From NCBI GenBank assembly GCA_039111535.1, contig JBCCIM010000028.1, positions 1 to 43,035 on the forward strand: a stretch of 43,035 nt of DNA, in the 5' to 3' direction. Source of the stretch: Bacteroidota bacterium. GTDB lineage: Bacteria; Bacteroidota; Rhodothermia; Rhodothermales; JAHQVL01. Position numbers and translations under genes: made by a program. Positions 16,614 to 23,380 of the stretch are shown piece by piece. Under the pieces are notes generated by a model. The model did no database searches. It worked only from the letters and a program-made list of their open reading frames with translations, and had not been told where the DNA came from. The stretch's first letter is position 1. Each line of letters begins with the position of its first letter.

Positions 16614-17654
16614 ATGAAGCTTACCTTTAGATGGTACGGCCCGGACGACCCGGTTTCGCTGGCCTACATCAAACAGATCCCCCACATGTCGGGTATTGTT
16701 TCTGCACTACACGATTTGCAGCCCGGAGAAATATGGCCGCTGGATCGATTGCTTGAACACAAAGCAACCATAACGGACGCCGGCTTGTCCTTTGCCGTTG
16801 TGGAAAGTATTCCGGTTCACGAAGACATTAAACTCGGCCGGCCAACGCGCGATAAGTTGATCGAAAATTACTGCCAGAGCATCGCCAACATGGGCGCGGC
16901 GGGTATCCCTGTGCTGTGTTATAATTTCATGGCTGTTTTCGACTGGTTTCGCACAGATCTGGCAATGGTGAATCCGGATGCGTCAACCGCACTCAGTTTT
17001 AGTCAGCACGCCCTCGACCAGATAGACCTGTCGCGTGGCACAGGCTTTCTGCCAGGCTGGGGTACAGCCTTTACTGCAGAAGCCCTGCAAAGCTTACTTG
17101 CAGCCTATGCAACAGTTGACGAATCACAGTTATGGGACAATCTGGGGTACTTCCTCGAACGCGTCGTACCTGTTGCTGCCGCAGCCGGCGTGCGCATGGC
17201 AATCCATCCGGATGATCCCCCCTGGTCGGTATTTGGCCTGCCCCGCATTATAACATCGGGCGAGGCACTCAAGCGCCTGACACAATTGGTTGACGATCCG
17301 GCAAACGGCGTAACCTTGTGCTCTGGCTCCCTCGGCGCGGATCCAAACAATGATGTCCCACAAATCATCCGTACACTTGGGAAACGTGGACGCATCCATT
17401 TTTCGCATTGCCGCAATGTCAAAGTCACGGGCCCACGAACGTTTCATGAGAGCCCGCACCCGGCCGCATTGGGCAGCGTAGACATGCGCGAAGTTATGCA
17501 GGCATACAAGGACATTCAGTTTGACGGCCCGTTGCGCCCTGATCATGGCCGAATGATTTGGGGAGAAACAGGCAAAGCAGGGTACGGCCTCTATGACAGA
17601 GCCCTTGGCGCAATGTATTTGCAGGGGCTCTGGGAAGGACTCCAAAACCCTTGA
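16614..17654 (+). CDS. uxuA: Mannonate dehydratase
   Basis: Dehydrates D-mannonate to 2-keto-3-deoxygluconate in the cytoplasmic hexuronate (glucuronate) pathway. The protein is 346 residues, close to the normal UxuA length, with the family's N-terminal MKLTFRWYGPDDPVSLAYIKQ-like opening. Metal and substrate landmarks: AIHPDDPPWSVFGLPRI (about 199-215), TLCSGSLGADPNND (about 235-248), IHFSHCRNVK (about 262-271) and RPDHGRMIWGE near 318-328. Start is ATG 16614. It is not flanked by uxaC, uxuB or kdgK here, so the pathway is completed elsewhere, but the gluconate permease at 19748 and the epimerase at 9306 are consistent with sugar-acid use. Confidence 0.95.
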   Translation: MKLTFRWYGPDDPVSLAYIKQIPHMSGIVSALHDLQPGEIWPLDRLLEHKATITDAGLSFAVVESIPVHEDIKLGRPTRDKLIENYCQSIANMGAAGIPVLCYNFMAVFDWFRTDLAMVNPDASTALSFSQHALDQIDLSRGTGFLPGWGTAFTAEALQSLLAAYATVDESQLWDNLGYFLERVVPVAAAAGVRMAIHPDDPPWSVFGLPRIITSGEALKRLTQLVDDPANGVTLCSGSLGADPNNDVPQIIRTLGKRGRIHFSHCRNVKVTGPRTFHESPHPAALGSVDMREVMQAYKDIQFDGPLRPDHGRMIWGETGKAGYGLYDRALGAMYLQGLWEGLQNP

Positions 17655-17733
17655 ACCGTAAAAAGCTTGAAACGCAAACACTTCCCTTGAATAGAAAGAC
17701 CCGATTCAGTCAACGATAATCCACTTCTGATTA

Positions 17734-18861
17734 ATGTATACAGAGATCCATTCTCTAGAAGAGCTCCGGGCCCACATAGCCGAACACGCGTGCCTGGATT
17801 GTGTTGTGTGCCAGGACCTTGATTTGCGCGAAGACTCCGAACTGCTGCTCAAGTATGCAGCAACAGGCGGCGCATTTCTGGGTTGTGAATTTGAAGACCG
17901 GGCGCTTACGCATATCATAAAAACAGGCGGACTCGTTTTTCCCAAATTACCGAACCTGCCCTACCGCCCCTATCGGGCTTCGCTTTATTCGATAAGCGAA
18001 TTAATGACAGGCTACAAACGCGGTGATCAGGAGAGCTACAACAAGCTTGCTGTAGACTCAACCATCTACAACCACTTCGAGCAATTCAAGAAGACAGATG
18101 AACCCCTGCCCTTGCTTGAAGCGCTCTCCCAACGGCTGCATGACCTGGCCATTGATGACGCCCTCTACGATTTGCTCAAACACCATCCGAAGGTGGTGGC
18201 AATTATGGGCGGGCACCGCATGAAACGCAACGAGGCTTCTTACCGGGATGTAGCCTTGATTGCCCGAGGCCTGACGCGCGCCGGCTATTTTGTTGCGACA
18301 GGCGGCGGACCAGGTGCCATGGAAGCAGGTAATCTGGGAGCATGGATGGCAAAACGTAGACTGGATGAACTCGACGATGCCATTGCAACCCTCTCGAAAG
18401 AGACAGATTTCCATACAATCGCGTACCTCGACCTCGGGTTTGAGGTACTGGAGAAATACAGCAACGGCGAAGAAAGCCTGGCCATTCCAACCTGGTTTTA
18501 CGGCCACGAACCTACCAACCAGTTCTCAACGCACATTGCCAAATACTTTGCTAACAGCATTCGCGAAGATATTCTTTTAGCGGTTGCAACCTCCGGGGTC
18601 ATTTTCTCACCCGGAAGTGCCGGCACCATACAGGAAGTGTTTATGGATGCTGCCCAAAACCATTACGGCAGCTTCAAAGTGGTCAGTCCCATGGTCTTCT
18701 TTGGTGAGCAATTCTGGACCAAGGAAAACCCGGTTTATCCCTTGCTGCAACAGTTGGCGGAATCGAGACAATACGGCGAAATGTTGAGCATCAGCGACTC
18801 ACCGGATGAGATTGTTGCTTTTATCAAAACCCATGCACCCGTGCCGTACAAACAAGGATAG
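17734..18861 (+). CDS. LOG-family nucleotide-binding protein
   Basis: A 375-residue Rossmann-fold protein related to the LOG (lonely guy) nucleoside monophosphate phosphoribohydrolases, which release the base from nucleotides. Landmarks: the first loop VVAIMGGHRMKRNEASYRDV (about 152-171), GYFVATGGGPGAMEAGNLGA (about 183-202), and SPGSAGTIQEVFMDAAQNHY (about 292-311), which corresponds to the PGGxGTxxE motif but has Ser in place of the second Gly. The first 150 residues are an extension not present in short LOG proteins. No signal peptide. The exact substrate is unknown, and PpnN or a distinct nucleotide-binding subfamily are alternatives. Confidence 0.8.
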   Translation: MYTEIHSLEELRAHIAEHACLDCVVCQDLDLREDSELLLKYAATGGAFLGCEFEDRALTHIIKTGGLVFPKLPNLPYRPYRASLYSISELMTGYKRGDQESYNKLAVDSTIYNHFEQFKKTDEPLPLLEALSQRLHDLAIDDALYDLLKHHPKVVAIMGGHRMKRNEASYRDVALIARGLTRAGYFVATGGGPGAMEAGNLGAWMAKRRLDELDDAIATLSKETDFHTIAYLDLGFEVLEKYSNGEESLAIPTWFYGHEPTNQFSTHIAKYFANSIREDILLAVATSGVIFSPGSAGTIQEVFMDAAQNHYGSFKVVSPMVFFGEQFWTKENPVYPLLQQLAESRQYGEMLSISDSPDEIVAFIKTHAPVPYKQG

Positions 18862-19117
18862 GCAGTCCTGTCAATGCTAGGACGATGTGGCAAATCTGAT
18901 GGACGAAAGGACCTGCATGAACCTGCCGGCTCCTGTTATCAAACAACTTTTTTTCGAGGCTACAGAACCATTTAGAAGCTTCTGATGTAGGAGTCTTTAT
19001 CTGGCTAAACCGTGTGTAGCGCACATTTTCAATTCGCATGACGCCATTCATCCTTCGCGCTTCAACCGGTAAAGATACATTAGCAAATCTGTTACCTTCT
19101 TGCCTTGAGGGTTTAAT
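18862..19117 (+). promoter_or_regulatory. Intergenic region upstream of CBS gene with Shine-Dalgarno
   Basis: About 256 bases with no supported gene. A good Shine-Dalgarno, GAGGG, lies about six bases ahead of ATG 19118, which is unusual for this window, where most starts lack one. No strong terminator for the LOG gene is visible. Confidence 0.5.
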
Positions 19118-19705
19118 ATGCCAATTGAATGGGTCGGTGAAAGTCTTTCATCCGCGTATACTTCGGGGGATACACGTCCTGTAGACCCCTCAGATCGTAG
19201 TCAAGCGAATCGAGATCGACAGAAAAGAGGGCAGGATCAGCAGGGGTCGTTCAGAAATCCGTACAGACAATCGATTGCTCGTGCACCACAGCGAATCGAA
19301 AAAGCTGTGTATGCAAAAGAAATTATGCAAACGCGGGTTCAAACCGTCAAGCAAGGGGATCCGCTTGCTGTAATCCTGTCACTGATAGCCACCCATGGCA
19401 TCAACCACATCCCTGTACTTGATCCGGGAAACAAGCTGGCAGGCCTTGTCTCATACCGAAGCATCCTGGAAGCCATATCAGAGAAACGTACGGTAGACAT
19501 GGTAACGGTCCCGGAAGTGATGACGACCAAATTTCTCACGGCTACCGGCAACACCACACTCCATGAGCTCTCCCGCGTGATGGTCGTGGAAAACATAGAA
19601 TGCGTACCTATTGTTGACAATGCCCAGAAGCTCATCGGTCTCATAACAACAGCCGAAATGATGCAATGCATTGTCAACCACTCCAAACTCAATGTTTGGA
19701 TTTAG
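19118..19705 (+). CDS. CBS-domain pair protein
   Basis: A 195-residue cytoplasmic protein. Residues 1-60 are polar, basic and probably disordered. Residues about 66-190 hold two CBS motifs forming one Bateman module: KEIMQTRVQTVKQGDPLAVI with HGINHIPVLDPGNKLAGLVS, then EVMTTKFLTATGNTTLHELS with IECVPIVDNAQKLIGLITTA. Such modules bind adenine nucleotides and sense energy charge or ionic strength. No catalytic or transport domain is attached, so it is a stand-alone sensor or part of a partner complex not identified here. The next gene is convergent. Confidence 0.93.
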   Translation: MPIEWVGESLSSAYTSGDTRPVDPSDRSQANRDRQKRGQDQQGSFRNPYRQSIARAPQRIEKAVYAKEIMQTRVQTVKQGDPLAVILSLIATHGINHIPVLDPGNKLAGLVSYRSILEAISEKRTVDMVTVPEVMTTKFLTATGNTTLHELSRVMVVENIECVPIVDNAQKLIGLITTAEMMQCIVNHSKLNVWI

Positions 19706-19747
19706 TCCGGGTAGATGCAGTTCGTGTTGATGCGAATTGGCGGCGCG

Positions 19748-21094
19748 CTACAGAAACGCGCTTACAATCAGCATGACAATGAGCCCGATGACGCCAACGA
19801 TGGTTGTAACAACGGTCCAGGAGCGAATGGTCTCTTTCTCCGTCATCCCGAAATAGCGGTTAACCAGCCAGAACCCCGAGTCATTAACATGGGATACCAC
19901 ACTGGCGCCAGAGGCAATAGCAATCGTAACGGCTGCAATCATTGGTGCTGAGAAGCCGCCCATTTCGATGACCGGCGCAATCAGGCCGGCAGCTGTAACC
20001 ATCGAAACTGTTGCGGAGCCCTGCGACAGGCGAACAACGAGGGCAATCAAGAATGCCAGCAGCACCAACGGCAAACTCGATGCAGCCATCGCATTTGCAA
20101 GCGCCTCTCCTACGCCAGTTGCAATCAATACTTTACCAAACACACCACCTGCACCTGTAACCAGAATGATCAACCCAACCGGCTCCATCGAGCGCGTTGC
20201 AATGCGCTGGATCTCATCTCGCGAATACCCGCGCAGCGTGCCCAGGCCATAAAATGCAATCAGCGTAGCAATGATCAACGCAATGAATGGATGCCCAATA
20301 AAGCCCAGCCACTCCCGCACCATCGAGGTTTCAGCCAATTGCACCGTTGCAATGGTGTTGGCAAGAATCAAGGCAAGTGGCGTTATGATAATGGTCATTA
20401 CCAGGGCAAACGACGGAAGCTCTTTATCGTTTGTTGAATCTGGCAGACTCTGCTCCATGTATTCGGGTACATCCAGTACAATTTTCTTGGCGATATACCT
20501 GCCGTAATAGACACCCCCAATGGCTGTCGCCGGCGCACCAGCCAGCACACCAAAAAGGATGACCCAGCCCAGATCCGCATTCAAAATGCTCGCGACCGCA
20601 ACAGGCCCAGGCGTTGGGGGAATAAATGCATGGGCCACCGCCATGCCAGCAATCAGGGGTACACCATAATAGAGGAGCGATGTCTTTGTTCTTCGCGCCA
20701 AGCTATAAACAAGCGGGATAAACAGAATTAGCGCAACGTCAAAAAACACAGGAGTCGATACAATGAGTCCGGTTATACCCAGCCCCCACTGCGCTTTATT
20801 CTCTCCAAACCGCTTCAGCATCGTTTGCGCAACACGCTCTGCACCACCCGACACCTGCAACAATTCGCCAAACATGGCACCAATACCAACTACAATGGCA
20901 ATGTAGCCGAGGGTGCTTCCCATCCCGTTCTGGATTGTTGTCGTGATTTCAGAGATGGGTATCCCCCCAACAATCGCAACAAAAATACTGGACAGCAAAA
21001 GTGCCACAAAGGCCTGCAATCGAACAACAATTACAAGGACGAGCAACAGCGCTACGCCGGCAACCGCCAGCGAAATGAGGGCTAAAGTAGACAT
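19748..21094 (-). CDS. gntP: GntP-family gluconate permease
   Basis: A 448-residue inner-membrane symporter with about 12 hydrophobic segments, of the GntP family that imports gluconate and related sugar acids with protons. Family signatures: VVGIGAMFGELLQVSGGAER near the third segment, VSTPVFFDVALILFIPL, PLIAGMAVAHAFIPPTPGPV and, near the end, GSATVSMVTAAGLIAP and SHVNDSGFWLVNRYFGM. Start is ATG 21094. The substrate could be gluconate, fructuronate, ketodeoxygluconate or glycerate; the UxuA gene at 16614 favours a hexuronate breakdown product. It is divergent from pepT across a 245-bp region that must hold both promoters. Confidence 0.93.
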   Translation of the reverse strand: MSTLALISLAVAGVALLLVLVIVVRLQAFVALLLSSIFVAIVGGIPISEITTTIQNGMGSTLGYIAIVVGIGAMFGELLQVSGGAERVAQTMLKRFGENKAQWGLGITGLIVSTPVFFDVALILFIPLVYSLARRTKTSLLYYGVPLIAGMAVAHAFIPPTPGPVAVASILNADLGWVILFGVLAGAPATAIGGVYYGRYIAKKIVLDVPEYMEQSLPDSTNDKELPSFALVMTIIITPLALILANTIATVQLAETSMVREWLGFIGHPFIALIIATLIAFYGLGTLRGYSRDEIQRIATRSMEPVGLIILVTGAGGVFGKVLIATGVGEALANAMAASSLPLVLLAFLIALVVRLSQGSATVSMVTAAGLIAPVIEMGGFSAPMIAAVTIAIASGASVVSHVNDSGFWLVNRYFGMTEKETIRSWTVVTTIVGVIGLIVMLIVSAFL

Positions 21095-21339
21095 ACAGGT
21101 GATAGGTGGGTGAATTAAAGCCTGCTAGTGGGAAAGAAGAATACCGTCTACATAATCACAAATCAAGCATAAAGTTAATGGGAAGGACTTAACTCAACAG
21201 TGCAGCAACAAAAAAGGAACATGTAAGCGGCACACAATTTTCAGCGTATCGTGCTTTTGTGGAACGATGAGTGGATGATAGTCACATCCCAATGCTCCAC
21301 TTCTTGTGTTTTATGACCGTATGAACAACCGTTAACCTC
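21095..21339. promoter_or_regulatory. Divergent intergenic region gntP / pepT
   Basis: A 245-bp AT-richer gap between divergent genes. Promoters for both must lie here. I see no perfect inverted repeat or riboswitch-like fold that would justify naming an operator. Confidence 0.4.
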
Positions 21340-22593
21340 ATGAGCCAACTCCCGTCCGTTGTGGAGCGCTTTATGCGCTATGTGCAGATAGATACACAGT
21401 CAAATCCAGCGTCAGATACTGTTCCGTCTACAGAGAAGCAGAAAGATTTGGGCAGATTGCTCGTAGCTGAACTCGAGGCACTCGGCGTTCCTGATGCAAT
21501 CATGAACGCACAGGGATACGTATTTGGCACCTTACCAGCAGTTGGCGAAGACAACCCGCACGGACCAACACTTGGCCTGTTGGCGCATATGGATACATCA
21601 CCCGACGAATCTGGCAAAGACGTAAAGCCGGTCATTCATCAGAATTATGATGGCGGCGTTATTGCGCTACCGGGTGATCCAACGGTTGTATTGAATCCGG
21701 AAACACAGCCGGCGTTGCTGTCACACATCGGGCACGACATCATTACAAGCGATGGTACCACCCTGCTTGGCAGCGATGACAAAGCCGGCGTTGCCATTCT
21801 GATGCAACTTGCAGAAGACCTGATTGCAGATACAGAAACAACACGCCCAAGAATCCGCCTGTGTTTTACAATCGACGAAGAAATTGGCCGGGGCGTTGAC
21901 CACCTCAGTCTCGACGAACTCGACGTAGACGTAGCATATACCATCGATGGCAGCGGCGTAGGCAACTTCTTTGCAGAGACCTTCAACGCCGTTATGGCCA
22001 CGTTAGCTGTCAAAGGCGTGATGGTTCATCCGGGTTATGCAAAAGGCGTAATGGTCAATGCCCTTCGCATTATGTGTGAAATTATCGCCGCATTGCCGGC
22101 AGATCAGGCGCCTGAGTCGACTGGAGAAAGAGAAGGCTACATTCACCCGCATCATATTGGTGCTGGAGATGCCAGTGCCGTTGAGGCCACCTTTATCCTG
22201 CGCGACTTTACAACTGAGGGAATGGCCCGCAAGCGCGACTTCCTGCAATCTCTCGTTGCACTCTATCGGGTTAAATACCCCAGGGCTGCGATTGAGTTGA
22301 CGCTCGTGGACCAGTACAAAAATATGCGTTCATATATCGAAAATACGGACCCACGTGTAGTGTCGCTGGCACACGTAGCGGCATCACAAATGGGTATCAC
22401 GTTGGAAGAACATGTTGTGCGTGGCGGCACCGACGGCGCACGTTTGTCTGAACTCGGCATTCCAACACCCAACGTATTCAACGGGGGGTATGACTACCAC
22501 AGCAAGTTTGAATGGAACACGGTACAAAATCTGGAAACCTCACTGGTCTACCTGAAACACCTTGTGACGGTCTGGGGAACTGAAGCCCGCTAA
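21340..22593 (+). CDS. pepT: Peptidase T (tripeptide aminopeptidase)
   Basis: A 417-residue zinc aminopeptidase of the M20 family that removes N-terminal residues from tripeptides in the cytoplasm. Active-site landmarks: LLAHMDTSPD with zinc ligand His83 and Asp85, LLGSDDKAG with the bridging Asp near 146-147, FTIDEEIGRG with catalytic Glu180 and ligand Glu181, YTIDGSG with ligand Asp203, and GGYDYHSKFEW near 382-392 with the last zinc His. The length matches the family. Start is ATG 21340. Confidence 0.97.
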   Translation: MSQLPSVVERFMRYVQIDTQSNPASDTVPSTEKQKDLGRLLVAELEALGVPDAIMNAQGYVFGTLPAVGEDNPHGPTLGLLAHMDTSPDESGKDVKPVIHQNYDGGVIALPGDPTVVLNPETQPALLSHIGHDIITSDGTTLLGSDDKAGVAILMQLAEDLIADTETTRPRIRLCFTIDEEIGRGVDHLSLDELDVDVAYTIDGSGVGNFFAETFNAVMATLAVKGVMVHPGYAKGVMVNALRIMCEIIAALPADQAPESTGEREGYIHPHHIGAGDASAVEATFILRDFTTEGMARKRDFLQSLVALYRVKYPRAAIELTLVDQYKNMRSYIENTDPRVVSLAHVAASQMGITLEEHVVRGGTDGARLSELGIPTPNVFNGGYDYHSKFEWNTVQNLETSLVYLKHLVTVWGTEAR

Positions 22594-22640
22594 CACCGGC
22601 TGCCAACGCAAAGCATCATGCACTTCTATCGATCATCAAA

Positions 22641-22694
22641 GAAAAAAAACGCATTGAGCGGGGGATCTCTTTTCCGGTCGGGGTGTTTTTTTTC
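22641..22694 (+). terminator. Probable terminator after pepT
   Basis: A 10-bp perfect inverted repeat (GAAAAAAAAC at 22641-22650 and GTTTTTTTTC at 22685-22694) brackets a GC-rich centre. The T8 run at the end supports termination on the plus strand. The inner pairing is not clear, so the strength is uncertain. Confidence 0.55.
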
Positions 22695-22730
22695 TGCACT
22701 AATTTTATATATCGTGGCATTATTTTCCTT

Positions 22731-22781
22731 AATTTACTACTTCAAGTAAATTCGATGGACAGCCACTCAAATTTAATTTGA
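22731..22781. promoter_or_regulatory. AT-rich double inverted repeat ahead of small membrane genes
   Basis: Two short inverted repeats lie in an AT-rich stretch: AATTTAC (22731-22737) with GTAAATT (22746-22752), and TCAAAT (22767-22772) with ATTTGA (22776-22781). This is the expected promoter area for the small gene at 22858 and could include an operator. Chance occurrence in AT-rich DNA cannot be excluded. Confidence 0.4.
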
Positions 22782-22857
22782 AGCATGCGGCAATAAAGTG
22801 TGCACGGTAAGGTGCTCGATTTACCTTTTTTTGACCGATTGCGATTCCCCCGAAAAC

Positions 22858-23040
22858 ATGCTCATTTACGGCCACCCCTCAGGACGTCAGGCGCGAGAAC
22901 AGCAGCGCCAACGAAGACGTAGACGCCGAATCAATGAATTCAAGGCATTCATGGCCGCAGTTGGACTCGTATTGACCACGGCCCTCATGTATGGCGGTGT
23001 GTTTGCCCTTCTCTTCCTAGTTGCCAAGTGGTTAGCCTGA
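22858..23040 (+). CDS. 60-residue single-pass membrane protein
   Basis: Encodes 60 residues from ATG 22858; an upstream frame to 22798 adds 20 Cys-containing residues without support. The N-terminal half is cytoplasmic and very basic, with a run of six Arg at about residues 19-24; residues about 32-58 form one membrane helix (MAAVGLVLTTALMYGGVFAL and on). The positive-inside rule places the N-terminus in the cytoplasm. I do not recognise the family. A second small membrane protein and the large pseudoenzyme follow on the same strand with gaps of about 40 bases, so a shared transcript is likely. Confidence 0.65.
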   Translation: MLIYGHPSGRQAREQQRQRRRRRRINEFKAFMAAVGLVLTTALMYGGVFALLFLVAKWLA

Positions 23041-23082
23041 CACCAGCTTCCGCGCTGATACCACCTCAACCATTTTCGACCA

Positions 23083-23343
23083 ATGCAGGATAAACGCAAA
23101 CCCTTGAGCAAAACCGCCAGTCGCCGCGTGCTATTTGGCCTGATTGTGGTAACTATCTTCCTTGCTTATCTGGCTGCGCTTGGGATCCAGAGCGCCTCGC
23201 AAAACCAGGCATTGCAGGAAGAAATTATTGAAATGCGCCGGCAATTCGACCCCAACTTTAAAGAGCCTGACAGCTCAAAAAGCGCCGGACCTGCTGCCAA
23301 TGCTGTTGCAGCACCTGCACCTGATTCTACTGTTTCTAACTAA
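23083..23343 (+). CDS. 86-residue single-pass membrane protein
   Basis: Begins at ATG 23083 with a basic N-terminus (QDKRKPLSKTASRR), one membrane helix at about residues 15-36, then a short helical, coiled-coil-like stretch (QNQALQEEIIEMRRQF) and a Ser/Ala/Pro-rich tail. The topology would place the tail in the periplasm. It resembles small divisome or linker proteins in layout only; no family is recognised. It sits 42 bases after the 60-residue gene and 37 bases before the large fusion gene. Confidence 0.65.
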   Translation: MQDKRKPLSKTASRRVLFGLIVVTIFLAYLAALGIQSASQNQALQEEIIEMRRQFDPNFKEPDSSKSAGPAANAVAAPAPDSTVSN

Positions 23344-23380
23344 GTCTTAACAAGACCCGGATTGCTAACCCGGTTAGTAC

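Noticed and set aside
10507-23380. The 10-mer CGGTTAGTAC found upstream of the genes at 10566 and 23381
   Set aside because: In 43 kb many 10-mer pairs are expected by chance; only two copies exist and the flanks differ, so no shared regulatory site can be claimed.
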